Below are positions 8,823-16,898 of a stretch of 64,000 nt of DNA, one piece after another. Both the position numbers and the translations under genes were made by a program. Position 1 is the stretch's first letter. Every line of letters begins with the position of its first letter. The DNA is from JAWXBM01 sp964470455. Its GTDB lineage: Bacteria; Pseudomonadota; Gammaproteobacteria; Xanthomonadales; SZUA-36. The notes below the pieces were generated by a model. It was not told where the DNA came from and did no database searches. It was given only the letters and a program-made list of their open reading frames with translations. The stretch covers positions 1 to 64,000 of the forward strand of contig CAYYCX010000012.1 in NCBI GenBank assembly GCA_964470455.1, read 5' to 3'.

Positions 8823-9340
8823 ATTGCGTGAAAATCATACTGGCCGGGGCTCTGCTCGGTTTCCTGCTGCTGGGCCAGGCGGCGGTTGCCGCAACCTACG
8901 AAACCACCGAACCGGTGGATTTTTCCCTGCCGCAGTTGCATGGCGAGCCCATGGCGCTGAGTGATTATCGGGGCCAGTGGGTGGTGCTGAATTACTGGGC
9001 CACCTGGTGCGCGCCGTGCCGCAAGGAGATTCCGGAACTGTCGGAATTGCACCAGCAACGTGACGACATCACCGTGCTGGGCATCGCCTACGAAGACGTG
9101 GATCGCGAGCTGTTTGACCAGTTCCTGCAGGAGTTCCTGGTCAGCTACCCGATACTGGTGGCCGATGTGTACCAGCCGCCGGAACCGTTTGGCGCTCCGC
9201 GGGTTTTGCCCACCACCATCATCCTCGATCCAACGGGACGGTCGGTCAAAGCGTTTCTCGGTCCGGTGACCGGCGATGACATCGAAGCCTTCGTCGATTC
9301 CCGGATCAGTGCTGGCCGGTCCGCATCCGCCGCGCAATAA
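8819..9340 (+). CDS. TlpA/ResA-like periplasmic thioredoxin-fold protein
   Basis: The 173-residue product has an N-terminal hydrophobic signal or anchor (residues 4-25) and a TlpA-type thioredoxin domain with the active-site motif WCAPC (Cys64 and Cys67). The cis-proline loop reads VLPTTIILDP. It is exported and likely reduces disulfides or supports cytochrome c maturation; which of these cannot be told from sequence. The GTG at 8819 overlaps the yihY stop; a second GTG at 8828 would give a more standard signal peptide. No Ccm genes are nearby. Confidence 0.85.
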   Translation: MNCVKIILAGALLGFLLLGQAAVAATYETTEPVDFSLPQLHGEPMALSDYRGQWVVLNYWATWCAPCRKEIPELSELHQQRDDITVLGIAYEDVDRELFDQFLQEFLVSYPILVADVYQPPEPFGAPRVLPTTIILDPTGRSVKAFLGPVTGDDIEAFVDSRISAGRSASAAQ

Positions 9341-9354
9341 GGTTGGCCCGCAGC

Positions 9355-9630
9355 ATGAGGCACAGCCGCCGATTCATCGTTCATGGCAAGGTGCAGGGCG
9401 TCTGGTTCCGCGAAAGCACGCGCCGGCTGGCGGTGGAGCTGGGGATTGACGGGCATGCCATCAACTTGCCGGACGGCACCGTGGAAGTGATCGCCAGTGG
9501 GGGCGAACAGGCCATGGACGAGCTTGCAGCCTGGCTGTTGCACGGGCCACCGATGGCCCGGGTCGACCTGCTGGAGCAGTTTGATTGCGACGGCAGTGTG
9601 CCGCAAGGATTCACCACCGGGCGCGGCTAG
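9355..9630 (+). CDS. acyP: Acylphosphatase
   Basis: A small protein of 91 residues from the ATG at 9355; a TTG at 9343 is the alternative start. It has the acylphosphatase signature VHGKVQGVWFRESTRR with the phosphate-binding Arg at residue 19, and INLPDGTVEV with the catalytic Asn at 37. The enzyme hydrolyses the carboxyl-phosphate bond of acyl phosphates. The stop codon lies in a CTAG shared with the stop codon of the convergent rnhB gene. Confidence 0.9.
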   Translation: MRHSRRFIVHGKVQGVWFRESTRRLAVELGIDGHAINLPDGTVEVIASGGEQAMDELAAWLLHGPPMARVDLLEQFDCDGSVPQGFTTGRG

Positions 9631-10241
9631 CCGGTGATTTCCCCGAACAGTCCGGGGTGCAGAAGTCGCCGCACCGGCGCGAAAGAGGCGCGGTGTTCGT
9701 GGCAGGGCCCGTGCTGTTCCAGCAACTCCATGTGCAATGCCGTCGGGTAGCCTTTGTGCTGGTCGAAACCATACTGCGGATAGCGTTCATGCAGGCTGAG
9801 CATGTGCCGGTCGCGCGCCACCTTGGCGAGTATGGAGGCGGCGGAAATGGCAGGCTGCAGCCGATCGCCCTGCACGATGGTTTGCACCGCGCAGCCCAGG
9901 TGCGGAGCGCGGTTGCCATCAATCAGTACCTTCCCGGGCGCAGGCTGCAGTTCGGCTACTGCCTGCTGCATGCCCCATAAGGTGGCCTGCAGGATGTTCA
10001 TGCGATCGATGTCCGCCACACCGACCTGAACAATGGACCAGGCCAGAGCACTTTGCTTGATTTCCATGAACAATTGCTCGCGGCGTTGTTCGCCCAGGCG
10101 TTTGGAGTCATCCAGGCCATCAACGGATCTTTCAGGGTCAAGTATCACTGCCGCAACGAACACCGGCCCGGCCAATGGTCCGCGGCCGGCTTCATCCACA
10201 CCCGCAACCAGCGTCACAGTGCTTGATGAAACGTCGTTCAT
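9627..10241 (-). CDS. rnhB: Ribonuclease HII
   Basis: A 204-residue RNase HII. The N-terminal VAGVDEAGRGPLAGPV motif carries the catalytic Asp16 and Glu17; LIDGNRAP supplies a further acidic residue, and ASILAKVARD is the usual family block. It cleaves RNA in RNA/DNA hybrids and single ribonucleotides in DNA. The ATG at 10241 overlaps the lpxB stop by 4 nt (ATGA), which fixes the start; the frame upstream is inside lpxB. dnaE, which follows rnhB in E. coli, is missing, so this conserved cluster ends here. Confidence 0.95.
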   Translation of the reverse strand: MNDVSSSTVTLVAGVDEAGRGPLAGPVFVAAVILDPERSVDGLDDSKRLGEQRREQLFMEIKQSALAWSIVQVGVADIDRMNILQATLWGMQQAVAELQPAPGKVLIDGNRAPHLGCAVQTIVQGDRLQPAISAASILAKVARDRHMLSLHERYPQYGFDQHKGYPTALHMELLEQHGPCHEHRASFAPVRRLLHPGLFGEITG

Positions 10242-11392
10242 GACGGCTTGTGCAATAGCTGGCTCAGGGCTGCGGCTGCCCTGGCGCTGGCATCGCATCG
10301 CAGCTCTGCGTGAAGCTCAGCAAAGCGGGCTTTCAGTGCCGTCACGGCGCTTTCGTCATCCAGCCACCGGTTGGCCGCGGCAGCCAGGCTTTCGCCGGAA
10401 ACTTCCTTTTGGATCAGCTCAGGAACCAGCAACTCTCGCGCCAGGATATTGGGCAGGGCGAAGAACTGCCGCTTGATCAGCCGCAGGCTTCGGGCGGCAT
10501 GATAGGTGGCCGGCGCCAGCTTGTAGGCCATCACCAGGGGACGATTGACCAGCAGGGTTTCCAGCGTGGCCGTGCCGGAGGCACAGAGCACCACATCGGC
10601 CGCAGCCATCACGGTGCGTGGCCGTCCTTCAAACAGTTCAATGCCTTCGAGCCCGGATCGTTGCAACTCGCCGGCAAAAGCCTGCTTGATCCTGGCATTT
10701 GCCATGGCAGCCACCACCTGCGAATCCGGGCGGGTTTGCCGCATGATTCGTGCTGCTTCCAGCATGGGCTCTGCCAGCCGGCTGACTTCACTCATGCGGC
10801 TGCCGGGCAACAGGGCCAGGGTGGTGCGGCCCGGATCCAGGCCGAGTTCGGTCCTGGCATCAACAGAACTCGGATTGCCTTCAATCTGGTCTGCCATGGG
10901 ATGGCCCACGTATACGGCGTCGACACCGTGGTTGGCATAGAAGGCAGGTTCAAACGGAAACAGGCACAGCACAAGATCGGCTGCCCGGGCGATTTTTTTT
11001 ACCCGCCCTGAACGCCAGGCCCAGACGGTCGGGCTCACATAGTGGACCGTGCGAATGCCCTGTGCTCTGAGTTTGATTTCCAGGCCCAGGTTGAAGTCCG
11101 GGGCGTCGATACCGACAAAGATATCCGGCTGCAGCGCCAGCAGGCGCCGGGTCAATTCCCGGCGCAATTTCATCAGGCGCGGCAAGTGCGAAACCACTTC
11201 GAACAGGCCGAACAGCGAAAGCTCGTTGCAGTCCCACCAGCAATCCATGCCGGCGGCGCGCATTTTTTCACCACCGATCCCGGCGAAGCGGGCCTGCGGG
11301 TGTTGCTGCCTGAGCTGGTCGATCAGGGCGGCGCCCAACTGGTCTCCTGAGGTTTCGCCGGCAACCAGTGCGATGATGGGCGCGGATGACAT
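10238..11392 (-). CDS. lpxB: Lipid-A-disaccharide synthase
   Basis: This 384-residue GT19-family glycosyltransferase condenses UDP-2,3-diacylglucosamine with lipid X in lipid A synthesis, at the inner face of the inner membrane. Recognisable blocks are the N-terminal VAGETSGDQLGA, the FAGIGGEKM segment, the FVGIDAPDFNLGLE block, YVSPTVWAW, the LLPGSRMSEV nucleotide-site motif and the C-terminal LCASGTATLE. It sits between lpxA (16 nt gap) and rnhB (4 nt overlap), the standard order. Confidence 0.96.
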   Translation of the reverse strand: MSSAPIIALVAGETSGDQLGAALIDQLRQQHPQARFAGIGGEKMRAAGMDCWWDCNELSLFGLFEVVSHLPRLMKLRRELTRRLLALQPDIFVGIDAPDFNLGLEIKLRAQGIRTVHYVSPTVWAWRSGRVKKIARAADLVLCLFPFEPAFYANHGVDAVYVGHPMADQIEGNPSSVDARTELGLDPGRTTLALLPGSRMSEVSRLAEPMLEAARIMRQTRPDSQVVAAMANARIKQAFAGELQRSGLEGIELFEGRPRTVMAAADVVLCASGTATLETLLVNRPLVMAYKLAPATYHAARSLRLIKRQFFALPNILARELLVPELIQKEVSGESLAAAANRWLDDESAVTALKARFAELHAELRCDASARAAAALSQLLHKPS

Positions 11393-11408
11393 TTTGAGGC
11401 GGCTTGAT

Positions 11409-12197
11409 TCAGCGGATCAGGCTTTTCTCGGTTTTGTCGAGGAAATCGACCAGCGGCTGGATCTCCACCGAGTTTTCCGCCATTTCCTGCAGTTTGAGCC
11501 TGGCTTCCTCCAGCGGCAGTCCGGAGCGGTACAGCACCTTGTAGGCGCGCCGCACCTGTTGCACCTGTTCCGGCGTATAGCCGCGACGCTTCAGCCCTTC
11601 GGTGTTCACACCCTTGGCCCTGGCCTTTTCACCCGACACCGTGACGTAAGGCGGAATGCTCTGGTTCACATGGCTGGCAAATGAGGTGAAGCTGTGTTCG
11701 CCGACGATACAGAACTGGTGAATCAGCGTGTAGCCCGAGAGGATGGCAAAATTTCCCACGGTGACGTGGCCGGCCAGCGAGGCATTGTTGGCCATGATGA
11801 TGTTGTCGCCCAGGACGCAGTCGTGGGCGATATGCACGCAGGCCATGATCCAGTTGTTGTTGCCGATGATGGTTTTGCCACCCCCCTGGATGGTGCCACG
11901 GCTGAAGTTGCACAGCTCGCGAATGTAATTATTGTCTCCGAGGATCAGCTCAGTATCCTCGCCGGCGTACTTCTTGTCCTGCGGTTCCTCGCCCAGCGAA
12001 GCAAACTGGAAAATGCGGTTGTTCTTGCCAATGGTCGTGCGGCCGGTGAGCACCACGTGCGGGCCGACCCAGGTACCCGAGTCTATGCGCACCTTGGGCC
12101 CGATTACGCTGAACGGACCCACCTCGACGTCATCGGCCAGCTCGGCCTTCGGGTCTATGATGGCGGTTGGATGGATTTTTGACGGAGCGCCGCTCAT
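11409..12197 (-). CDS. lpxA: UDP-N-acetylglucosamine acyltransferase
   Basis: The first enzyme of lipid A synthesis, transferring a 3-hydroxyacyl chain from ACP to UDP-GlcNAc. The 262 residues show left-handed beta-helix hexapeptide repeats and the catalytic region ACVHIAHDCVLGD, with His125 at the position used by E. coli LpxA. An alpha-helical C-terminal domain (from about 195) is present. The start overlaps the fabZ stop by 4 nt. Confidence 0.97.
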   Translation of the reverse strand: MSGAPSKIHPTAIIDPKAELADDVEVGPFSVIGPKVRIDSGTWVGPHVVLTGRTTIGKNNRIFQFASLGEEPQDKKYAGEDTELILGDNNYIRELCNFSRGTIQGGGKTIIGNNNWIMACVHIAHDCVLGDNIIMANNASLAGHVTVGNFAILSGYTLIHQFCIVGEHSFTSFASHVNQSIPPYVTVSGEKARAKGVNTEGLKRRGYTPEQVQQVRRAYKVLYRSGLPLEEARLKLQEMAENSVEIQPLVDFLDKTEKSLIR

Positions 12198-12673
12198 TTG
12201 TCCTTACCGCTTTCTTTTCCGGCGCACATGATTTCACAACTGGCGACTTTCCTGCCTTCAACCCTGGCCTCACAGACATATTGGCCCATGTTGCGAATGA
12301 TGCGGCGCTGGATGACATCCAGTTCCAGCTGGTCACCGGGTTTGATCACCTGGGTGAAACGTGCGTTGTCGATTTTCACCAGGTAATAGAGTTCACCGCG
12401 GCGCCCCTCGAGTTCGGCATCCAGGTGCGCCAGCATGCCGGCCGCCTGCGCCATCGATTCGATGATCAGCACGCCCGGCATGACCGGGTTGCCGGGAAAA
12501 TGGCCGTTGAAAAAGGGTTCGTTGATGGTGATGTTCTTGATGGCCACAAGCCGTTTTTCCGGCTCCAGCTGCATCGCCACCACCCGGTCCACCAGCAGGA
12601 AAGGATAGCGATGGGGCAGGAAGTGCATGATGCGGTCCGCTTCGACCGGTTCCTTGAGTATGTTTTCGATCAT
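12194..12673 (-). CDS. fabZ: 3-hydroxyacyl-[ACP] dehydratase FabZ
   Basis: A 159-residue hot-dog-fold dehydratase of fatty acid synthesis. The motif HRYPFLLVDR at 21-30 is followed by the active-site block GHFPGNPVMPGVLIIES, with His58 and Glu72. It competes with LpxA/LpxD for 3-hydroxyacyl-ACP, which explains its usual place between lpxD and lpxA. It overlaps lpxD and lpxA by 4 nt at either end. Confidence 0.97.
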   Translation of the reverse strand: MIENILKEPVEADRIMHFLPHRYPFLLVDRVVAMQLEPEKRLVAIKNITINEPFFNGHFPGNPVMPGVLIIESMAQAAGMLAHLDAELEGRRGELYYLVKIDNARFTQVIKPGDQLELDVIQRRIIRNMGQYVCEARVEGRKVASCEIMCAGKESGKDK

Positions 12674-13716
12674 TTTTTTGTTGTATCCGAATTGCTGCGT
12701 TCGAGTTTGAAAACCGTGCGTGCCAGTTGATCCAGTTTACGCAATCGCGACAGGTTTCGCTGCCACTCCTTGAGTGGCTGTGCCGGTACCAGGGCGCTCC
12801 AGGTGGTGCCGGCCTCGCTGATGGAGCTCATGACCGCGCTGCGCGCCGCAACCGTTACGCGGTCGGCGATCTCGATGTGCCCCTGCACGCCACATCCACC
12901 GCCCAGCAGGCAATACTTGCCGATGCGCGCGCTGCCGGCTATGCCGACGCAGGCTGCCATGGCGGTATGCGCGCCCACGCGAACGTTGTGGGCAATCTGC
13001 ACCTGGTTGTCCACACGTACATCTTCCTCGAGCACCGTGTCACCGACAGCGCCGCGATCGATGGTGGAATTGGCGCCGATTTCGCAATCATCACCGATGA
13101 TCACGCGCCCCAGCTGCGGTACCTTCTCCCAGTGATCACCCGCAAAGGCGATACCAAAGCCGTCGGCACCGATCACCACGCCGGAATGCACGATCACGCG
13201 CTGGCCCAGATGGCACTGGTGGTAAAGCGTCACGTTGGCATACAGCAGACAACCCGCGCCCAGCGTGCTGCCTTCCCCGATTACGGTGTTGGGGCCAATC
13301 GAGCACGCATCGCCGATGACGCAGTCCGCCTCGATCACCACGTTTGGGCCAATGGCGACCCGCTCACCGATTTGAACACCGGGGTGGATGCAGGCGCTGG
13401 AGTGTATTCCCGGTTCCTGCCGGGTAACCGGCGCAAACAGGGCGGCAATCCGCGCATACGCCAGGTAGGGATCAGCGGCTACGAGGTGATTCACCGGGCA
13501 GGCGGAGGCTTCAGTTTCCTTGAGCACCACCGCGCCGGCTGAGGTGGAGATCATCTCGTTGCGGTAGGCCTGGTTGGCAAGAAAGCTCAGCTGGGTTGCC
13601 GTAGCATCGCGCAACGTGCCCACGCCTTCAATCCTGTGGTTGGGGTTGCCATGGAGTTCGAGATTAAAGCGTTCAGCGAGTTGTGACAGGCTGTACGTGC
13701 TTGGAGAGGTCAGCAT
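12670..13716 (-). CDS. lpxD: UDP-3-O-(3-hydroxyacyl)glucosamine N-acyltransferase
   Basis: A 348-residue hexapeptide-repeat acyltransferase adding the N-linked 3-hydroxyacyl chain in lipid A synthesis. The N-terminal uridine-binding domain (about 1-100, with TQLSFLANQAYRN) precedes many I-G-x-x-x-x repeats and the catalytic segment VQIAHNVRVGAHT. The ATG at 13716 (MLTSPSTYSL) is preferred, since longer frames run into the skp gene, whose stop is at 13736. Confidence 0.95.
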   Translation of the reverse strand: MLTSPSTYSLSQLAERFNLELHGNPNHRIEGVGTLRDATATQLSFLANQAYRNEMISTSAGAVVLKETEASACPVNHLVAADPYLAYARIAALFAPVTRQEPGIHSSACIHPGVQIGERVAIGPNVVIEADCVIGDACSIGPNTVIGEGSTLGAGCLLYANVTLYHQCHLGQRVIVHSGVVIGADGFGIAFAGDHWEKVPQLGRVIIGDDCEIGANSTIDRGAVGDTVLEEDVRVDNQVQIAHNVRVGAHTAMAACVGIAGSARIGKYCLLGGGCGVQGHIEIADRVTVAARSAVMSSISEAGTTWSALVPAQPLKEWQRNLSRLRKLDQLARTVFKLERSNSDTTKK

Positions 13717-13735
13717 CCGATAGCGGGCCGGGCTG

Positions 13736-14269
13736 TCAGCGATTGAGCTGCTCCAGCTGGTCGGCGGTGAATTCGGCTTCCAACTGGTCAAGTATCAGGT
13801 CGGTGATATCCAGTTCCGGGCTGGCGTACACCACGGGACTGGAAATGATCAGGTCGTAACCATTGCGCTCGGCAATTGCCTGGACGGCCAGGTTGATTTC
13901 CTCTTCCAGTCTCTGGACCTCTTCGGTGCGCCGGAATGACAGCTCATCACGCAGGTCTTCCTTGCGCCGGTTGATGCTGCGCTGGAGTTCGCGATATTCG
14001 CGTTCGGTTTGCAGCGAGGCATCCGGAGTCAGGTCGCCACGGGCCAGGCGGTCTTCCAGGGTTTTGGCGCGGAATTCATCCACTTCAATGGCTTCGCTGC
14101 GGGAGCGGAATTCCAGGTCCAGCGTTTCACGGCCCGAAACCACCTGTGGCGCATTGTCGAGAACCTTCTTCATGTCCACGTAGCCCACGCGCAAAGACTG
14201 CCCGAAGACGCTGCCGGACAGCACCAGGCTACAACAGACAATAGCAATGATTCGGACGCATTTCCGCAT
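13736..14269 (-). CDS. skp: OmpH/Skp-family periplasmic chaperone
   Basis: The 177-residue product has a signal peptide (RKCVRIIAIVCCSLVLSGSV..FGQ), then the Skp start VGYVDMKKVLDNAP and a long highly charged coiled-coil region, ending near AERNGYDLIIS and a helix. Skp holds unfolded outer-membrane proteins in the periplasm and hands them to BamA, encoded just upstream. ATG at 14269 is taken over one seven codons earlier because it gives a normal signal peptide. The tail after about residue 150 is longer than in E. coli Skp. Confidence 0.9.
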   Translation of the reverse strand: MRKCVRIIAIVCCSLVLSGSVFGQSLRVGYVDMKKVLDNAPQVVSGRETLDLEFRSRSEAIEVDEFRAKTLEDRLARGDLTPDASLQTEREYRELQRSINRRKEDLRDELSFRRTEEVQRLEEEINLAVQAIAERNGYDLIISSPVVYASPELDITDLILDQLEAEFTADQLEQLNR

Positions 14270-14337
14270 ACTCCGTATTGTACACACCAATCAGCCAGGC
14301 GCGAAGCCAAATACCTGAAATGGAAGTGCGGAGGGAT

Positions 14338-14361
14338 GGCCCGGCCTGGGGCAGCCGGGCC
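14338..14361. repeat. GC-rich stem-loop between bamA and skp
   Basis: GGCCCGGC (14338-14345) and GCCGGGCC (14354-14361) form a perfect 8-bp stem with an 8-nt loop. There is no T run, so it is not a classical terminator on either strand. It may damp transcription or stabilise the bamA mRNA 3' end. Confidence 0.5.
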
Positions 14362-14366
14362 TTCAG

Positions 14367-14393
14367 GATCGCGAGCATGGCTCGCTCCCACAG
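14367..14393. repeat. REP-like palindromic element
   Basis: GCGAGC-ATG-GCTCGC (14371-14385) followed by TCCCACAG resembles the REP palindromes of pseudomonads, read from the minus strand as CTGTGGGAGCGAGCCATGC. Only one copy was seen in this window. It lies in the bamA-skp gap, a usual position for a REP element between cotranscribed genes. Confidence 0.5.
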
Positions 14394-14399
14394 CGCAGG

Positions 14400-16856
14400 C
14401 TAGAAAGTGGTGCCGAAGGAGAATTGCAAGTCTTCGGTACGGTCACCCGGCTGGTCGCGGAAGGGGAAGGCGTAACTGATCACAATGGGACCGATGGGGG
14501 CTTCCCAGGTGACCGACAGGCCGAACGAGCCACGCAGCTTGTTGGCGTCAAAAGTATCAATGTTTTCATACACATAGCCTGTGTCCAAAAACAAGGCGAT
14601 GCGCGTGCCGCTCTGTCCGCCCAGGAACGGCGTGGGGAACGCCAGTTCCATGCCGCCGGTGACCTTGAAATCGCCGCCCACGGAACGGCAGAATTTGTCT
14701 TTCGGGCCCAGGGTGTTGTCGTCGTAGCCTCGCAGATCCCGCACACCACCGCTGTAGAAGTGCTCATAAAACGGCAGGCCGGTGTCGATCAGGATGACAT
14801 CGGACGGATCACAGGAGTCGGCCGGCGGGAAGGGTGGCTGTTCACCTTCCAGGTTGGCGGAAGCCATGGATTCTTCGTCGTAGCTGTCGTAGGCATCGCC
14901 GTAGCCGATATTGCCCCGGATGGAATAAACCAGACCACCCCAGATCGGCCAGTACTTGGCGCCGCGGTAGGTCAGCTTGTAGAACTCGCGAGTACTGCCG
15001 GGTGCCGATACCTGCAATACCAGGCTCTGGGAAGAGCCGCGCGACGGGTTCAGGAAGTGGTTGCGGCTGTCGCGCGTCCAGCTGGCGCTGAGGTCGAACA
15101 CGTCAAATTCGCGTTCTTTCTTGGTCAGTACGCCGTCGCCATTGAAATCGAGTGCGGTGGACAGCGGGTCGCCCGGCGTAGGCACGATTTGAATGGCGGT
15201 ACAGAAACCGTCCTCGTTCAGGTTGGTGCACTCGCTGGAGCCGATATTGATCTGCGAGGCACGGTATCCGAAACCGGAACGCAGGTAATCCACTTCGGTT
15301 ACCGGGATGCCGAAATTCATGCCCACCGCCCATTCGCTACTGGTAAACGTGGAGATGTTCGCCGCGCCCTGGTCGAATTCCTGGTACCGGCCATAAAAGC
15401 CCCGGCTGACGCCATCCTCGGTCCAGTAGGGATTGTCATACGACAGGTTGAGACTCTTGATGATCTTGCTGTAGGAAACACCCAGCCCCAGGCGTTTGCC
15501 GCTGCCGATGAAGTTGTCCTGCTGCACGCTGAGCGAGGCTATCAGGCCCTGCACCTGCGAGAAGCCCAGGCCGACGGTAAAGCTGCCGGCCGGCCGTTCC
15601 GACACGTTGACGATGACGTCCACCTGGTCATCGGTGCCGGGGACTGCCGGAGTTTCGATTTCCACCGACTCGAAGTAGGTCAGGCGCTGCAGGCGCACCT
15701 TGGAACGGTCAATGGCGGATTGCGAGAACCAGGCGCCTTCCATCTGGCGCATCTCACGCCGCAGCACTTCATCCTTGGTCTTGGTGTTGCCGGTGAACAG
15801 GATGCGGCGGATATACACGCGTTTGCCCGGATCGACGAAGAAATTCACCGACACCAGGCGGCTGTCGCGATCCACTTCAGTGATCGGGTTGACGTTGGCA
15901 AAAGCGTAACCGATGTTGGAGAGCACGGCGGTGATGTTGTCCACGCTCTGTTCGATTTTCTTGCGTGAGAATATCTCTTCAGGCTGGATCACGATGAGTC
16001 GCTTGAGTGTACCTTCATCGATCACCATTTCGCCGGTGAGCTGTACTTCGTCAACGCTGTAAACCTCGCCTTCGACCACGTTGGCGGTGATGTAGATGTC
16101 CTTCTTTTCCGGCCCGATGGAAACCTGGGTGGATTCAACGCTGAAGTCCACATAGCCACGGTCGAGGTAGTAGGAGCGCAGCTTTTCCACGTCGCCAGAC
16201 AGTTTCTCGCGGGAATACTGGCCATCTTTTGACCAGAATTTCCAGAACGGCACGATGTCGGCCTCGAAATCCTCGCGAATGTCCTTGTCGCTGAAGGTTT
16301 CGTTGCCGACGATGTTGATGTGGCGGATTTTGGCCACCTTGCCTTCGTCGATGACAATGGCGATGCGCACGCGGTTGCGTTCCAGTTCGGTAACTCGCGC
16401 ATCCACCGACACCGCATAGCGGCCCTGGCTGAAGTATTGCTTGATCAGTTCCTGCTGCAGCCGGTCCAGCACCAACTGGTCGAACACCTCGCCTTCCGAC
16501 AGGCCGATGTCAAACAGGACGCGCAGCAGGTCTGCTTCCTTGATGGCCTTGTTGCCGGTGATGTTGATGTTGGCGATGGCGGGGCGTTCCAGCACCGTGA
16601 TGACGAGGATGTTGCCCTCGCGGCCGAACTGGATGTCCTTGAAAAAACCGGTACGGTACAGCTCGCGGATGGCGGCACGCGTATTGGCCGGTGTAACTTC
16701 ATCACCCACGTTCAGCGGCAGGTAGTTATAGACTGTACCTTCCGAAATGCGTTGCAGGCCATCAACGCGGATGTCATAGATGATGAACGGGTCCTGGGCC
16801 AGCGCCGCCTTGGCAAAAAGCATCAATCCCAGTATCCAGGCTATTTTTTTTAACAT
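14400..16856 (-). CDS. bamA: Outer membrane assembly factor BamA
   Basis: An 818-residue Omp85 protein, the core of the BAM complex that inserts beta-barrel proteins in the outer membrane. It has a signal peptide (residues 1-20, cleaved near ALAQ), five POTRA domains to about residue 420 and a C-terminal 16-stranded barrel. The conserved loop-6 motif is present as GVRDLRGYDDNTLGP, and the C-terminus ends LQFSFGTTF, an aromatic beta-signal. It lies 42 nt after rseP and ahead of skp, the conserved order. Confidence 0.97.
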   Translation of the reverse strand: MLKKIAWILGLMLFAKAALAQDPFIIYDIRVDGLQRISEGTVYNYLPLNVGDEVTPANTRAAIRELYRTGFFKDIQFGREGNILVITVLERPAIANINITGNKAIKEADLLRVLFDIGLSEGEVFDQLVLDRLQQELIKQYFSQGRYAVSVDARVTELERNRVRIAIVIDEGKVAKIRHINIVGNETFSDKDIREDFEADIVPFWKFWSKDGQYSREKLSGDVEKLRSYYLDRGYVDFSVESTQVSIGPEKKDIYITANVVEGEVYSVDEVQLTGEMVIDEGTLKRLIVIQPEEIFSRKKIEQSVDNITAVLSNIGYAFANVNPITEVDRDSRLVSVNFFVDPGKRVYIRRILFTGNTKTKDEVLRREMRQMEGAWFSQSAIDRSKVRLQRLTYFESVEIETPAVPGTDDQVDVIVNVSERPAGSFTVGLGFSQVQGLIASLSVQQDNFIGSGKRLGLGVSYSKIIKSLNLSYDNPYWTEDGVSRGFYGRYQEFDQGAANISTFTSSEWAVGMNFGIPVTEVDYLRSGFGYRASQINIGSSECTNLNEDGFCTAIQIVPTPGDPLSTALDFNGDGVLTKKEREFDVFDLSASWTRDSRNHFLNPSRGSSQSLVLQVSAPGSTREFYKLTYRGAKYWPIWGGLVYSIRGNIGYGDAYDSYDEESMASANLEGEQPPFPPADSCDPSDVILIDTGLPFYEHFYSGGVRDLRGYDDNTLGPKDKFCRSVGGDFKVTGGMELAFPTPFLGGQSGTRIALFLDTGYVYENIDTFDANKLRGSFGLSVTWEAPIGPIVISYAFPFRDQPGDRTEDLQFSFGTTF

Positions 16857-16898
16857 TCAGTCAAAACCCGATACAGCTGCCTGCGGGAAACGCGGAGT

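Noticed and set aside
9627..9630. Shared CTAG stop of acyP and rnhB as a regulatory element
   Set aside because: Convergent genes often overlap at their stops; the palindrome supplies TAG on both strands and needs no further explanation.
14424..15968. A 514-codon open frame opposite bamA
   Set aside because: bamA is unambiguous on the other strand and the shadow frame has the low-information composition expected of antisense frames in GC-rich coding DNA.
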